A DNA stretch of 64,000 nt from Zygnema cylindricum (taxonomy: Eukaryota; Streptophyta; Zygnematophyceae; Zygnematales; Zygnemataceae). This document shows positions 10,682 through 21,695 of this stretch, one piece after another. The translations under genes and the position numbers were made by a program. The notes below the pieces were generated by a model. The model was not told the DNA's origin and made no database searches. It worked only from the letters and a program-made list of their open reading frames with translations. The DNA is taken from contig JBBHKE010002705.1 of assembly GCA_037447655.1 (NCBI GenBank), positions 1 through 64,000 on the forward strand. The letters are read 5' to 3'. How positions within the stretch are numbered: position 1 is the stretch's first letter; each line of letters starts with the position of its first letter.

Positions 10682-12477
10682 CGTGACCATGTTGCGCTGC
10701 GGTGGCTGCGCTGCTACGGCGCTGCAGTGTGGTAACATCGCCGCTGCGGTCCTTTGCCGCGTCCCCAATATGATTGCGATGGTTGCGCCACTGCGATTCG
10801 CTCCTTTGTTGCGGCCGGTGCGATTGCCCCTCCAGTAAAGCTGAGTGTCCTCACTCCGCTGAAACCAGCGCAGCAATTCCGGGGAATGCAGATCCTCCTC
10901 GTCCACCCAAGAGTCGTCCTGAGCATCGTAACCTTTCCAACGCACCAAGTATTGGGTGGAGTTGGAATTCCGAGAGTGACATGACTGATGGATCTCATCC
11001 ACCTCATACTCGTCTGAGGTGCCTCGAACGGGTGGTAGAGGAGTATACCGTCGTCGATTAGGGAACATTGAATCAGGATCCCGGAATGGCTTAAGAAGTG
11101 AAACATGGAAAACATTGTGGATATGCCAGTCCGTCGGGATATCCAAAGAATTGTGAATGGGCGCGTGAACTTTGGTGCCAACTTCTTAGAGAGGGCTCCC
11201 GGCAAGGAGAGGTTTGCCATATTAAGGCGAAACTTGTCCCCCACACAGATGATGATGTCCTTCCGATAAGTGTCCGCCTGCGACTTTTGGCGATCCTTTG
11301 CCAGTTGGAGCGCCTTGGCCGCCTTTTCCTGGTTTCCTTGCAAAGTTTTGGCAAAGTCCAAAGCAGCCGGTGTTTGGCAGTCCGCTACCAATAAATTTTG
11401 GGGAAGAGTGGGTTGTCGTCCATTGAGGTAGAATGGCGTAGCATTTGTTGACGAGTGCACTGCACTGTTGTATGCTACCTCGATCGCCGTTAAATGGTTC
11501 ACCCAATCCGTTTGATGCACCGAGACATAAGCCCGCAATGCCTCCTCCAAAGTCCGATTCACCCTTTCAGTCTGACCATCAGTTTGAGGGTGGTAGGCTG
11601 TTGACATGGCCAGCTGCGTTCCGCATAACGCAAATAGATTTTGCTAAAAGTGGCTCACGAATTTTCGATCGCGGTCGCTGACGATCCTTTTCGGAAGACC
11701 GTGATGGCGGAATATTTCCCGAAAGAATAAGTCCGCAATATCTCGTGCAGTAGCTGTAGTGGTCGTGGGTAGAAAATGTGCCATTTTTGTCAGGTAATCC
11801 ACGACGACGAATATTGAGTCGTAGCCCTCCTTCGTCCGAGGAAGGGCCACGATAAAATCCATCGAGATCGCCTCCCAAGGAACAGATGGTATTGGGAGGG
11901 GGTGTAACAGACCTTGTTGCCTTGAATCCGATTTGTTTCTGTTACACGAGTCACACGTCCGGACATATTCTGCAATGTCTCGAGTCATGTTTGGCCAGTA
12001 ATACGCTTCAGCGACACGTGCGGTTGTTTTATCCCGCCCAAAATGTCCACTGAGCGGCTCGTCGTGACTCATTTGAAGAATCGTGTGACGAAGTGCCGTA
12101 TTTGTCGGCACATATAGCCGTGTTGTCTTACTCGGTCTGTACCGCCACATATCATTGGCGGTTCGAACGAGTAATTTCCGTTTGATAAGTTCCTTTAGTG
12201 AATCATCGTCGCCGTAGGCGGCCTTTATCCGACTTAACCACTGTTCGTCCACTTGCACCGTACTGGTGACTGCGCTGAGCTTCGAATCTTGCGCTTCGGT
12301 CAACGCTGCGCTTTTCTCTTTCACAGAGTCTTCGTTCCCCTGCTGCGGTGCTTGCGGTTGTTGCTCCGCTGCCGGCGCAGCGACGTCAGGTCTTCTTGAC
12401 AGCGCATCCGCCGGGTTCGTTTTGCCCGACTTATATTCAATAACAAGTTCCGGACCGAATGTTTGCAGGAACGTCAT
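10682..12477 (-). pseudogene. gypsy integrase with chromodomain (G)
   Basis: After the RNase H tail (EYKSGKTNPADALSRRPD) come the integrase zinc finger (HDEPLSGHFGRDKT ... CDSCNRNK), the catalytic core with Asp in SMDFIVALP and Asp in IVSDRDRKF, then a TAG where relatives have Trp (about 11644). After it come YHPQTDGQTERVNRT with the catalytic Glu and the GPF-like region. A frameshift near 11150 with loss of a few residues leads to HNVFHVSLLKPFRDP and a chromodomain (about 10860-11005; YLVRWKGY, DSWVDEEDL). The chromodomain normally targets integration to methylated-histone chromatin. Here the element landed within copia DNA inside a satellite, as expected of that targeting. Confidence 0.9.
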
Positions 12478-14184
12478 CTAGCGCACTTGTTTCTTGGACA
12501 ACTTCGGCTGGGTTTGGAGATATTGTAAGACGTGTATTCGTGATAACCGTGATCCGTTTCCCTGAACGTAACACTTCCAAACCTCCAGCGCATTGATAAT
12601 AGCTATTGTTTCCTTCTCATGGGTAGCCCAGTTTAACTCTGCTGCCTTTAGTTTGCGACTGTCGTAGGCGATGGGTTGAAGGCCTTTTCCTTGATCTTGC
12701 ATAAGGATCGCTCCAATAGCCATATCGCTAGCGTCAGTGATTATCGTCCAAGGTAAGTCCGGATCGGGAACAGCTAGCACAGGGGCGGTAACCAACCGCT
12801 CCTTTAGTGTGTTAAAGGTCGTTCCTTGCGCCGCTTTCCAATCATAGGGCGCATCGTTCTTGAGCAATTCCGTGAGCAGTGCAGCGATTTTTGCGAAACC
12901 TTCGACAAAACGTCGATAATAGGAGCATAGTCCGAGAAAGCTTCGTAACTCCGTAATATTCGCAGGCTGCGGCCACTCCTTAACTGCCCTAGTCTTGTTT
13001 GGATCCACTGCGATCCCGTCCCGGCTCACCACATGGCCTAAAAAGTCAATCTTCTCCTTAAAGAAGTCACATTTACTTCTTTTTGCGTATAACTTATGCT
13101 CCCGAAGGACTTGGAGGACCGTCCGTAAGTGCTCCATATGCTCCTCCTGCGTTCGGCTATACACCAATATGTCATCTAAGAAGACGATCACAAACGCGTC
13201 CAGATATTGCCGAAAGATGGAATTCATTAAATGCATAAAGGTCGCCGGTGCGTTAGTCAACCCGAACGGCATTACCCGAAACTGGAAATGACCGTATCGA
13301 GTTCTGAACGCTGTCTTTTCCACATCCTCCTCGGCAATTCTGATCTGGTGGTAACCGCTCCGCAAGTCTATTTTCGAAAAATATTTGGCACCTCGAAGTC
13401 GATCCAACAATTCGTCTATCCTCGGTAGGGGGTACGCATTCTTCACCGTTAACTTGTTCAGCGCTCGGTAGTCTACACACATACGGAAACCTCCATCTTT
13501 CTTGTTCACAAAGAGAACGGGGGCTCCATACGGTGACTTGCTTGGTTCGATTGCTCCGGCTTCGACCAACTCCGCGAGTTGCTTTTTCAATTCGTCCAAC
13601 TCGGTGTAGCTCATCTTGTACATCCGATTAGCCGGAGGTACCGCTCCAGGAACAAGCTCTATTTTATGGTCCACTTCGCGCTTCGGAGGTAATCCTTCGG
13701 GGAGCTTCGGGGGAAATACATCTGCGTACTCCTCGAGAAGTTTTGCCACGACTTCCGGGGCCTCTTCGGAAGTCTTTCCAATGTCGTCACTTTCTTTGGA
13801 GTCGAAGTCGGGGTCCTTCTTTTTCCATTCTTCCGGGATCTCCTCCTTCGCCTCCTCCATTGGCTGGACGACCGCCATATAAATCGTTTCCCCTTTCTTG
13901 AGTGCCCTCTTAAGCTGTAAGGCCGAAAGCAGGCGTCCCTCTTTCGTTCCCTTGCCAGCCGTTCCCGGTGTTACCTCAAACTCTTCTTCACCTTTCTTCA
14001 CTCTCATGGCGCCACTTCTCCAATCAATCGTCGGATTCCATTTTTGCAGCCACGGCTTCCCCAATATTACCTCATGGTCCCCAAGAGGTAATACATGAAG
14101 CGTGTCGTACCATCGGAATTTCCCAATGGCGACGCGTAACCTCGGGGTACGATGGGTGATGGATAAGGAACTGCCGTCGGCCAA
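12478..14184 (-). pseudogene. gypsy reverse transcriptase and RNase H (G)
   Basis: The open frame of 568 codons includes the C-terminal part of the protease region, RT with [36 protein letters not shown] and the catalytic FLDD (Asp codon near 13176), and RNase H starting at [13 protein letters not shown]. All RT motifs look intact. Upstream it is separated from gag by one in-frame TAA (14185-14187). Downstream it ends in TAG (12478-12480) where relatives have Trp, directly before the integrase frame. Both stops keep the frame, so the simplest reading is two nonsense mutations in one Gag-Pol frame. The stretch before [12 protein letters not shown] looks scrambled compared with the family. Confidence 0.92.
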
Positions 14185-15300
14185 TTATACCGACTGGGGA
14201 TTATTTAGTACCACAAGAGGAAGTTTCAACCTTTTTACCGTCGCCTCGTTAATGAAGTTCCCCGACGCTGCGGAGTCCACCATGAAGTCAGTTGTACTCA
14301 CTCCTATTTGACCCCAAAATATCAAAGGGTCTCCTCCTTCTCCGGCTAACCTCATAACGGTCAGTTTTCCCTTTTTGGGGCCTTTCCGTTTTGGACACTC
14401 TCGAGCCATGTGATCCGGAGAACCGTATTGGAAGCATAGGCCATTTTGCCTCCTCAGTTGGATTTCCTCGGGGGACAAGTCATTGATCTTGGTCTTGGCG
14501 ATTTTCATCTTTTTCCGCAGGACGTTGGCCGCTCCCTTATCCTCATTAATTGTGCCGATCTCCATGGGGGTTGGACCTTCGTCTCGTCGGTTTCCTCCGC
14601 TACTGCTCGACCCGTAGTGATAAGGTCTCCGGAGGTTAAAGTCGACCGAATCGGTCAGCTCCGCAAACTGGATGATTGCTGAGAGAGGGGGAGTTGTGCT
14701 TTCCCGAGCAAGCCATTGTTCCACATCTCTATGAATAGACGACTTAAGCCCCTTCACGAAACGATCCACGGCTTCATCCTCCGTCATCGTAGGTATTTGA
14801 ACCTTGCACTCCAAGAACCTCTGCGTAAACTCCATCACTGATGTTCGTTGCTTCAATACTGCGATCTTGTCTCTCGCCGCCTTCACCGTGTTGACGGGCT
14901 GCCAAGTGTCGCGGAGGAGTTGAATGAAGAGCGCCCAGACGGTCGGTGACTCGTCGTCCTCTACCAATGTTCTCCACCAAACCCCCGCTGCCCCTTTAAG
15001 AAGACCACCCACGTAGTGAATCTTTTCACGATCCGATAGGCTAGGAAAATTCTCGAGATAGTTCGCCACAGAGAATAGCCATGAGTCAAGGTTCTTGTGT
15101 CTTGCAGGGTCAAACTCGTCGGGAAGTCGTAATTTCGGTCTCCGGGAGTCTCTCTCGACGCCTCCATGAGGTCGCTCCCCTAGACGCGTCTCCAAGGCTG
15201 TGACGGTGTTACTCAGCTGCGCATTCTGTAATCTCACACTTTCCAACTCCCTGAGGACTTGTGCCAACATTTCTGTAGTGGATACACCGTGTCCATCCAT
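14185..15300 (-). CDS. gypsy Gag and protease (G)
   Basis: 371 codons from ATG at 15298-15300, about 20 bp inside the primer site. It opens with a short coiled coil (LRELESVRLQNAQLSNTV). The retrotransposon gag capsid domain follows (FDPARHKNLDSWLFSV, VGGLLKGAAGVWW, FVKGLKSSI), then a basic segment and a zinc knuckle CFQYGSPDHMAREC, whose second Cys is Tyr, so zinc binding is probably damaged. At the C-terminus is an aspartic protease active site of the form VDSAASGNF. The frame ends at TAA in the protease region and continues in the next ORF. Confidence 0.88.
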   Translation of the reverse strand: MDGHGVSTTEMLAQVLRELESVRLQNAQLSNTVTALETRLGERPHGGVERDSRRPKLRLPDEFDPARHKNLDSWLFSVANYLENFPSLSDREKIHYVGGLLKGAAGVWWRTLVEDDESPTVWALFIQLLRDTWQPVNTVKAARDKIAVLKQRTSVMEFTQRFLECKVQIPTMTEDEAVDRFVKGLKSSIHRDVEQWLARESTTPPLSAIIQFAELTDSVDFNLRRPYHYGSSSSGGNRRDEGPTPMEIGTINEDKGAANVLRKKMKIAKTKINDLSPEEIQLRRQNGLCFQYGSPDHMARECPKRKGPKKGKLTVMRLAGEGGDPLIFWGQIGVSTTDFMVDSAASGNFINEATVKRLKLPLVVLNNPQSV

Positions 15301-15321
15301 GCTGTCGAGTCACGGGTAACA

Positions 15322-15333
15322 GCTCCGATACCA
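15322..15333 (-). promoter_or_regulatory. Primer binding site of G (3' end of initiator tRNA-Met)
   Basis: On the minus strand TGGTATCGGAGC lies one base inside the 5' LTR. It differs by one base from TGGTATCAGAGC, the standard plant retrotransposon site complementary to the 3' end of initiator tRNA-Met. Confidence 0.8.
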
Positions 15334-15334
15334 G

Positions 15335-15840
15335 TGTAAAAGAGGCGACAATACCCCACAACACGTCACAGTGCACAGCGGAAAACACCAAGGATCTCCC
15401 CGTAGCAAGAGCACGAGCACACAGAACTCACAGACAGGGTTGGGCTTTATTACTTGAAAAGAGAGTACAAGGTTGCGCTAGCTGCGTAAGTCTACTTCAG
15501 GTGTCATTCACTAGGTCTACTCGCCTATTTAAACTAGCTAACTGCTACTCAACCTAGTACTATACAGCTGTACACGTGGACCTTCGCGGCCACTCCGAGA
15601 TCTATCCAAACTTCCTTCTAGAACTATACAGTTCAATCTACACAATTGCGGCGTTGCTATGCTGCGCTGCTACGCCGCTGCGCTACTAGTTGCTACGCCG
15701 CTAAGTTGCTATGCTGCTATGCTGCACTGGTCTGGAATCGCAGCTGCGCTGCTCTGGAATCGCAACTGCGCTGCTCTGCAATCGCAATTATAGCAGCCTA
15801 GCCCTAGCTACTAAGTACCCAATTCTGTAACCCTGTTACA
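15335..15840 (-). repeat. 5' LTR of G
   Basis: Pair of the LTR at 9266-9770, with TG...CA ends. GCAGCTGCG occurs at about 15740 and GCAACTGCG at about 15762; one is changed in the other copy (CACAGCTGCG near 9670). Confidence 0.93.
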
Positions 15841-17898
15841 CTTTGGAAGTAAATGCTTTATTTTGGATACGTCTAATGATAGATGGAAAATGGAACCTAA
15901 GGGATTGCCGGGCATTTTGTTAGGATATGATGACCACTTTTAAAGGTTATCGGGTCTTTGTTTTTGAAAAACAAAAAATCATTGTCGCAAGGAACATCAT
16001 TGTCAAAGATGAACTAGACTCAATAGACTTATTCAAAATGACAGAAGTCCGAAAAATATGTCATCTTAGATAACATCCATAATATTGTCCAACAGATACA
16101 GAGTTCACCAGTTGTAACACCGGAGTCGGAACATAATCGCGTTCCACAACAAGTTTGTTTGGAAGCGCAACCGGAGCAATCACTGCCTACAGATCGCAAC
16201 CAGCGCAACAAGCGCAACGCACAACATCCGACAATTTCAACCTCTGAATTTCCGGGGGGAAAAAGATCCAGTAGGCGCCTGCAACCAAGCTCTCACTTTG
16301 CCTACTCGGCAGCCTCAGGTGAGCCTCTGACCATCCGGGAAGCCTTCTCATCACCGGAGCGGATTCACAAGATCGAGGCAGCAAACTATGAAATGAATTC
16401 GATCATGGAGGCTGAAACATGGGAGCTTGTGGACCTTCCTCCGGATCGAAAAACGATCGTCAAAAAATGGGTATTCAAGGTGAAGTTAAATCCAGATAAT
16501 ACCATTGAACGATACAAGGCTAGACTTGTGGCAAAGGGTTATAATCTAAACGAAAGAATTCATTTCGAAGAAACTTTTTCTCCTGTTGTAAGATTTTCGA
16601 AAGTTAGGATTTTGCTATCTCTACCTGCTATAGAAGATATGGAAATACATCAGATGGATGTAAAAACGGCCTTTTTGCATGGAGAACTAGAGGAGACCAT
16701 TTACATGCAGCAACTTGAAATGTATGCAGAACCAGGAAAAGAGCACTTAGTATGTAAACTGCTAAAATCATTGTACGGCCTAAAACAGGCCCCGAGGTAG
16801 TGGAATCTAAAACTTGATGAATTCTTAACTAGTCTAGGTTTTAAAAAGATAAGCTCTGATCACTCTGTCTATGTTTTAAAAGGTGAGGATGGAATAGTAT
16901 ATATAGCGGTATACGTAAATGATCTACTATTAGTTAGCAAATCAATGGCTGAAATAAACAAAATTAAAAATGCTTTAAAATAAGGGTTCGAGATGAAAGA
17001 CCTCGGTGAGGCAAAATATATTTTGGGTATTCAGGTAGAGAGGGACAAAAAAAACAGATTAATAAAATTGACTCAAAAAGAGGTTATTGGAAACATGTTA
17101 GATGAATATGGAATGCGGGGGGCAAAAGGATGTATAACACCAATGGAGTTTTGGCATAAGTTAGAGGGGGAAGACACAGAACCGGGTGTTATTGTCAGTG
17201 AAATTTTTGAGTCAGAGGAGGATGATCCTATGACACTGATACCTTACAGACAGATAGTTGGAAGTTTAATTTATTTCATGAACTGTACCCGTCCGGATAT
17301 TGCTGCAGCAGTTGGGGTACTGCGCAGAAGTCTAGAGAATCCAAGGAAATCTAGCTAAGATGCAGCAAAAAGAGTTTTAAGATATTTGGCAGGAACCAAA
17401 GACCTCAAACTCAAAATAGGCGAAAGAGAAGTGAAGCTACAACATGGAGTGATGCAAGCTATAGCGACATGCCAAGTCGAAAATCCACCACGGGATTCGT
17501 TCTGCAAATTGGGAACGGGACTTGCTATTGTAGCAGCAAATTTCAAAAAGGTCACGGCACAATCGACGATGGAGTCAGAATATATGGCAGCGAGCTTGGC
17601 CCTCAGAGAACTCCTATGGGTGAAATCCATGTTGTAAGAATTGGGATACATGCAGGTTGGTCCACATGTGATCTGGTGTGATAACCAGGTTGCCATTGCC
17701 ATTGCTTCTAACCCAAGTCACCACTTCAAAAGCAAGCACATGGATGTAAGATTACACTTTGTAAGGGAAAAAGTGTTCTCTAATGTGATTAAATTATGTT
17801 ATTTACCAGATGCAAAAATGGTTACTGATATGCTTACTAAAGCCCTTCCTGCTCCTAAGCTGTAGTATTGTAGGGACGCAGTGGGATTAAGTGAATAG
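15841..17898 (+). pseudogene. copia integrase C-terminus, RT and RNase H (A)
   Basis: Coding of element A resumes after the gypsy insert with KCFILDTS and EPKGLPGILLGYDDH. RT begins near 16159: WVFKVKLNPDNTIERYKARLVAKGY, VDLPP, MDVKTAFLHGELEE and LYGLKQAPR. A TAG at 16798-16800 replaces Gln, and TAA at 16981-16983 is a second stop. The catalytic YVDD reads YVND (Asn codon 16918-16920), so the enzyme would be dead. RNase H follows from about 17380 with a frameshift; RKSTTGFVLQIGNG, STMESEYMA and WCDNQ are recognisable. The end is DAVGLSE and TAG at 17896-17898. Confidence 0.88.
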
Positions 17899-18051
17899 CT
17901 GAATTGCTGCACTGCTATACTGCCATGCTGCGCTAGTCCAATAACTAGTGGATGTAGTGGGACTAGGTGACTTGTAAAATTGCTACGTTGTTATGATGCG
18001 ATGCTGCACTAAATTCAACATCGCAGCTGCGCTGGCATAATGAGTCTAAAG

Positions 18052-18062
18052 CTTTAGAGGAG
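18052..18062 (+). promoter_or_regulatory. Polypurine tract of A
   Basis: AGCTTTAGAGGAG ends exactly at the base before the 3' LTR. The same arrangement (a purine run ending GGAG directly before TGTTG) is seen in B, C, D and F. Confidence 0.7.
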
Positions 18063-18978
18063 TGTTGATTTTGAAAGCTTTAAGTCTCAACAAATTTATA
18101 GGACGGTGGAAAATATATCTATAGGGACACGCGTCGTCACTTGAAGCATAATGCAAGTTTATAAATGATACTGACACCAGCATTGGAACAACGCAGCTGC
18201 GACGAAGATGGAACAAGCGCAACTGCGGCTAGTTTTGATATTGTCCGTACGGACGAACGCAGCCTGCAACGCAAAGGGACAAACGCAACTGCGGATATTT
18301 TGGTACATGACAACACAGTTGCTACGCAAGAAGACAAACGCAACTGCGGCTAACTTTTGTATGTAATAATGCAGTTACTACGAAACTGCGGATATTTGAA
18401 TATAATTAGGAATTTGACTGCGCTACTGCGGTTGATATGAATCAAGTCAACGGACGAGATTTACTAAGCCAGGCGACAAGTATTTGATCAAATAACCTGT
18501 ATAGGATTCTTAATCATATTGAGTGTACAGTGATAGGTTAGTTTTAGCGTGATAAAGAGCACTTAGACCTTAGTGGCAGTTTAGTTCTTTTGGACGTATC
18601 TTTTAAGAACACTTGTATCGGCAGTACAGCACTATGTAGAAGGAAAACTAAGTGAAGAGTATAAGACGTAGGACGTAGAACATTTTATGTATCCAGACTT
18701 CTAGACTTTGTAATCTGCAAACTGTTTTTGGGAAACTTCTGAGTTTCATATCTTGGTGTATATTAGATCAATTGAGCTGAAACCTAATGAGTTGTCAGTC
18801 TTTGTGATTTTCTATACTGTGGTATAGTTTGAAGGAGTTTGTCACATTGTGTGGGTTTTGGTGAGCTGTAGAAAATAGCTGTTTAATAGGATTCTTGATA
18901 AGCTTCTGTGAGTGAGAATATCTCTACTTCCACTACTACTGCTAACGCTTCATCTGCTCCAGTGGTTGTAGAACAACA
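18063..18978 (+). repeat. 3' LTR of A
   Basis: 916 bp, aligned over its whole length with 6310-7222. The gag start codon is ATC here (near 18924), while the 5' LTR keeps ATG. It ends GAACAACA and satellite resumes at once with TATTG. Confidence 0.93.
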
Positions 18979-20586
18979 TATTGTTTGCGGTCACAAAAAG
19001 AGGTAAAATAAACTTCGAACCATGTTTATTATACAAGTTTATGTTCGTGCTAACAACAGTAGTGGTAACTAACACTTTATATTTTTAACTCTCACAAAAA
19101 TAGTTAAAAAAAAACTCTAAACCATATTTCTTACACAAATTTGAGTTTCCCTTAACAAAGATATTTGTAACAAACAACGTTTATTGTTCGCAGTCACAAA
19201 AAGAGGTAAAATAAACCCCGAACCATGTTCATAACACAAGTTTTTGTTTGCACTAAAACAATAGTGGTAACAAGAACTTTATATTGTTAACGCTCACAAA
19301 AATATTTGAAAAAAAATCCTAAACCATGTTTCTAACACAAATTTGAGTTTGCGCTAACAAAGATATTTGTAGCAAAGAACGTTTATTGTTCGCGGTCACA
19401 CAAAGAGGAAAAATAAAATCTGAACCGTGTTTATAACACAAGTTTGTGTTTGCGCTAACAACAATAGTGGTAACAAACACTCTATATTGTTAACGCTCAC
19501 AAAATTTTTTGAAAAAAAAACCCTAAACAATGTTTCTAACTCAAATTTGAGTTTGAGCTAACAAAGATATTTGTAACAAACAACGTTTATTGTTCGCCGT
19601 GACAAAAAGTGGTAAAGAAAACTCTGAATCATGTATAGAACACAAGATTGTGTTTGCGCTAACAAAAATAGTGGTAACAAACACTTTAAATTGTTAACGC
19701 TCACAATTCTTTTTTAAAAAAACCTTAAACCATGTTTGTAACACAAGTTTGTGTTTGCGCTAAGAACAAGAGTGGTAACAAACTCTTTATATTGTTAACG
19801 ATCACAAAAATTGGTAAAAAAAACCCTAAACCATGTTTCTAACACAAGTTTGAGTTTGCGCCAACAAACATATTTGTAACAAACAACGTTTATTGTCCGC
19901 GGTCACAAAAAGAGGTAAAATAAACTTTGAACCATGTATATAAACAAGTTTGTGTTTCCGTTAACAACAATAGTGGTAACAAACACTTTATATTGTAAAC
20001 GCTCACAAAAATAGTTAGAGAAAACCCTAAACCATGTTTCTAACACAAATTTGAATTTGCGCTAACAAAGATATTTACATTAAACAATGTTTATTGTTCA
20101 CGGTCCCACAAAGAGGTGAAATAAAATGCGAACCATGTTTTTAACACAAGTTTGTGTTTGCGCTAACAACAATAGTGGTAACAAACACTCTATATTGTTA
20201 AGGATCACAAAAATATTTAAAAATAACCTTAAACCATGTTTCTAACACAAATTTGAGTTTGCGCTAACAAAGATATTTGTAATAAACAACGTTTATTGTT
20301 TGGAATCACAAAAAGAGGTAAAATAAACTTTGAACCATGTTTATAACACAAACTTGTGGTAGCGCTTACAAAAATAGTGGTAACAAACTCTTTCTTTTGT
20401 TAACGCTCACAAAAATAATTAAAAAAAACCCTTAACCATATTTCTAACACAAATTTGAGTTTGCACTAACAAATATATTTTTAAAAAACAACGTTTATTG
20501 TTCACGGTCCCACAAAGAGGTGAAATAAAATGAAAACTATGTTAATAACACAAGTTTGTGTTAGCGCTAACAACAGTAGTGGTAAC
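18979..20586. repeat. Satellite array, segment 3
   Basis: About eight dimers in the same orientation. From about 19520 on, the diagnostic variants (TTTCTAACTCAAATTTGAG, GGTAAAGAAAACTCTGAATC, TATTTACATTAAACAA) recur at about 24574-25560, showing a multi-kilobase duplication of the array. Confidence 0.9.
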
Positions 20587-21695
20587 TGTTGTCCATAGCC
20601 TATTTCAGCCATGGACTACACTCGGAAGCCCCACAGACTACCCCTTAACCAGCTGTGTTTCAGACGTCACAGATTACTCCACAATAAACAAAATGATATC
20701 AAACTGCACCAATATGCAGTGTATCATATACACTGTAAACTCCCAAAGTTAGAGCCAAATCCACCAAGGCATCTAGAAGATATAAGCTCCAGAGTTTCCC
20801 AAATGTAGCTGACAGCTTCACAAACTAGCCACTTAGACTGTTCACAGAATCTTACAGAGATACTGGAATACAATGAAACTTCACACACATATAGATTCTA
20901 TATCATAGAATAACTCCACAACGTTTCACATAAAAGCACCAATCAGAGTGATCACATTAACAGGTCAAAGATGCAGAAAACAGTTTGCCATAGCTTTGAT
21001 TAACTTGACTGCGATACTCAAAATATTCTAAGTCCTACAAGTTATACTCAGAGAGTTCACTACTGAATGTACGGCGGCATACCAACCGTACGGTATCTAC
21101 CATCTACTTAAACTATTGTAAGTATACCCGAATAGTTCGAGGTATGTCAGACCGAACAAATCTACACTAATAACTAATTAGCAAAAAGACAAACCTATGT
21201 TGTACATAATATTTACACCGACATCTCCACAATCTTCGTACGTCAAAAACCAAGCTACCACTAAGTAACCACTAAACAAATATCATTACTCAAAATCTAT
21301 ACTAGTTACATTATCAGCAGCTGCGTCAGCTGCTTTGTCCGTGCCGATCATATCAAGGTAACCGCAGCTGCGTTGACTCGTCTGCGTCGCAGGTGCTCCG
21401 TACCGACGGCGCATATTTATCCAAAATAACCGCAGTTGCGTTGTCTTGTCTGCGTCGCAACTGCGCCGTACCGGCGGTACCTGTTTCAATATTTCGTTTA
21501 TTCCACATCGGATCGCTTCGCGATCCGCCGTCCATTTGTCAATGCTTGTACCCGCCACTCAGTGAGTCTTTTACATCACTTTAGTTATATCCGTTTGTTC
21601 GCTCCCCCAATCCATGAATCCATTCAAACCTCCACATTAAATTCCATGGCACACGAAATGTCGCGTACGCACGAAACAAACTTTTCAAAACAACA
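20587..21695 (-). repeat. Solo LTR S1 of a copia-type element
   Basis: 1109 bp bounded by TG and CA and flanked by the perfect 5-bp duplication GTAAC (20582-20586 and 21696-21700). On the minus strand it begins TGTTGTTTTGAAAAG like the other copia LTRs and ends GGACAACA. It contains the shared motif (complement of 21028-21037) and repeated GCAGCTGCG-like words (21310-21460). An ATG at 20612 opens MAEIGYGQQ up to the LTR edge, in the same phase as the gag starts of A, C, D and F. No internal region remains, so LTR-LTR recombination removed it. Confidence 0.9.

Larger units (their letters stand above)
9266..15840 (-). mobile_element. Ty3/gypsy chromodomain element G, full length
   Basis: Complete minus-strand gypsy element of 6575 bp with LTRs of 505 and 506 bp and a perfect target duplication CTTTG (9261-9265 and 15841-15845), nested in the integrase gene of copia element A in antisense. 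Order on the minus strand: LTR, primer site, gag-protease, RT-RNase H, integrase, chromodomain, extra ORF, LTR. The pol order RT-RH-INT defines Ty3/gypsy. The coding part is GC-richer than the satellite. Few lesions are visible (three in-frame stops, two or three frameshifts), suggesting a young insertion. Confidence 0.96.
6310..18978 (+). mobile_element. Ty1/copia element A, full length, split by gypsy element G
   Basis: Complete plus-strand copia element with two LTRs (913 and 916 bp), primer site, gag, protease, integrase, RT, RNase H and polypurine tract. It sits in the satellite at the site ACGTTTATTG/TTCGCGG. The flanks are TATTA (6305-6309) and TATTG (18979-18983), a 5-bp target duplication with one later change. 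Without G the element is about 6.1 kb. Order PR-INT-RT-RH is diagnostic for copia. Coding is dead: frameshift in gag, stops in gag, integrase and RT, integrase Glu to Lys, and RT YVDD to YVND. Confidence 0.95.

Noticed and set aside
14185-14187. Programmed stop-codon readthrough between Gag-protease and RT in G
   Set aside because: The stop is TAA inside the protease region, and similar in-frame stops replace Trp at two later places, so ordinary nonsense mutation is the simpler reading.
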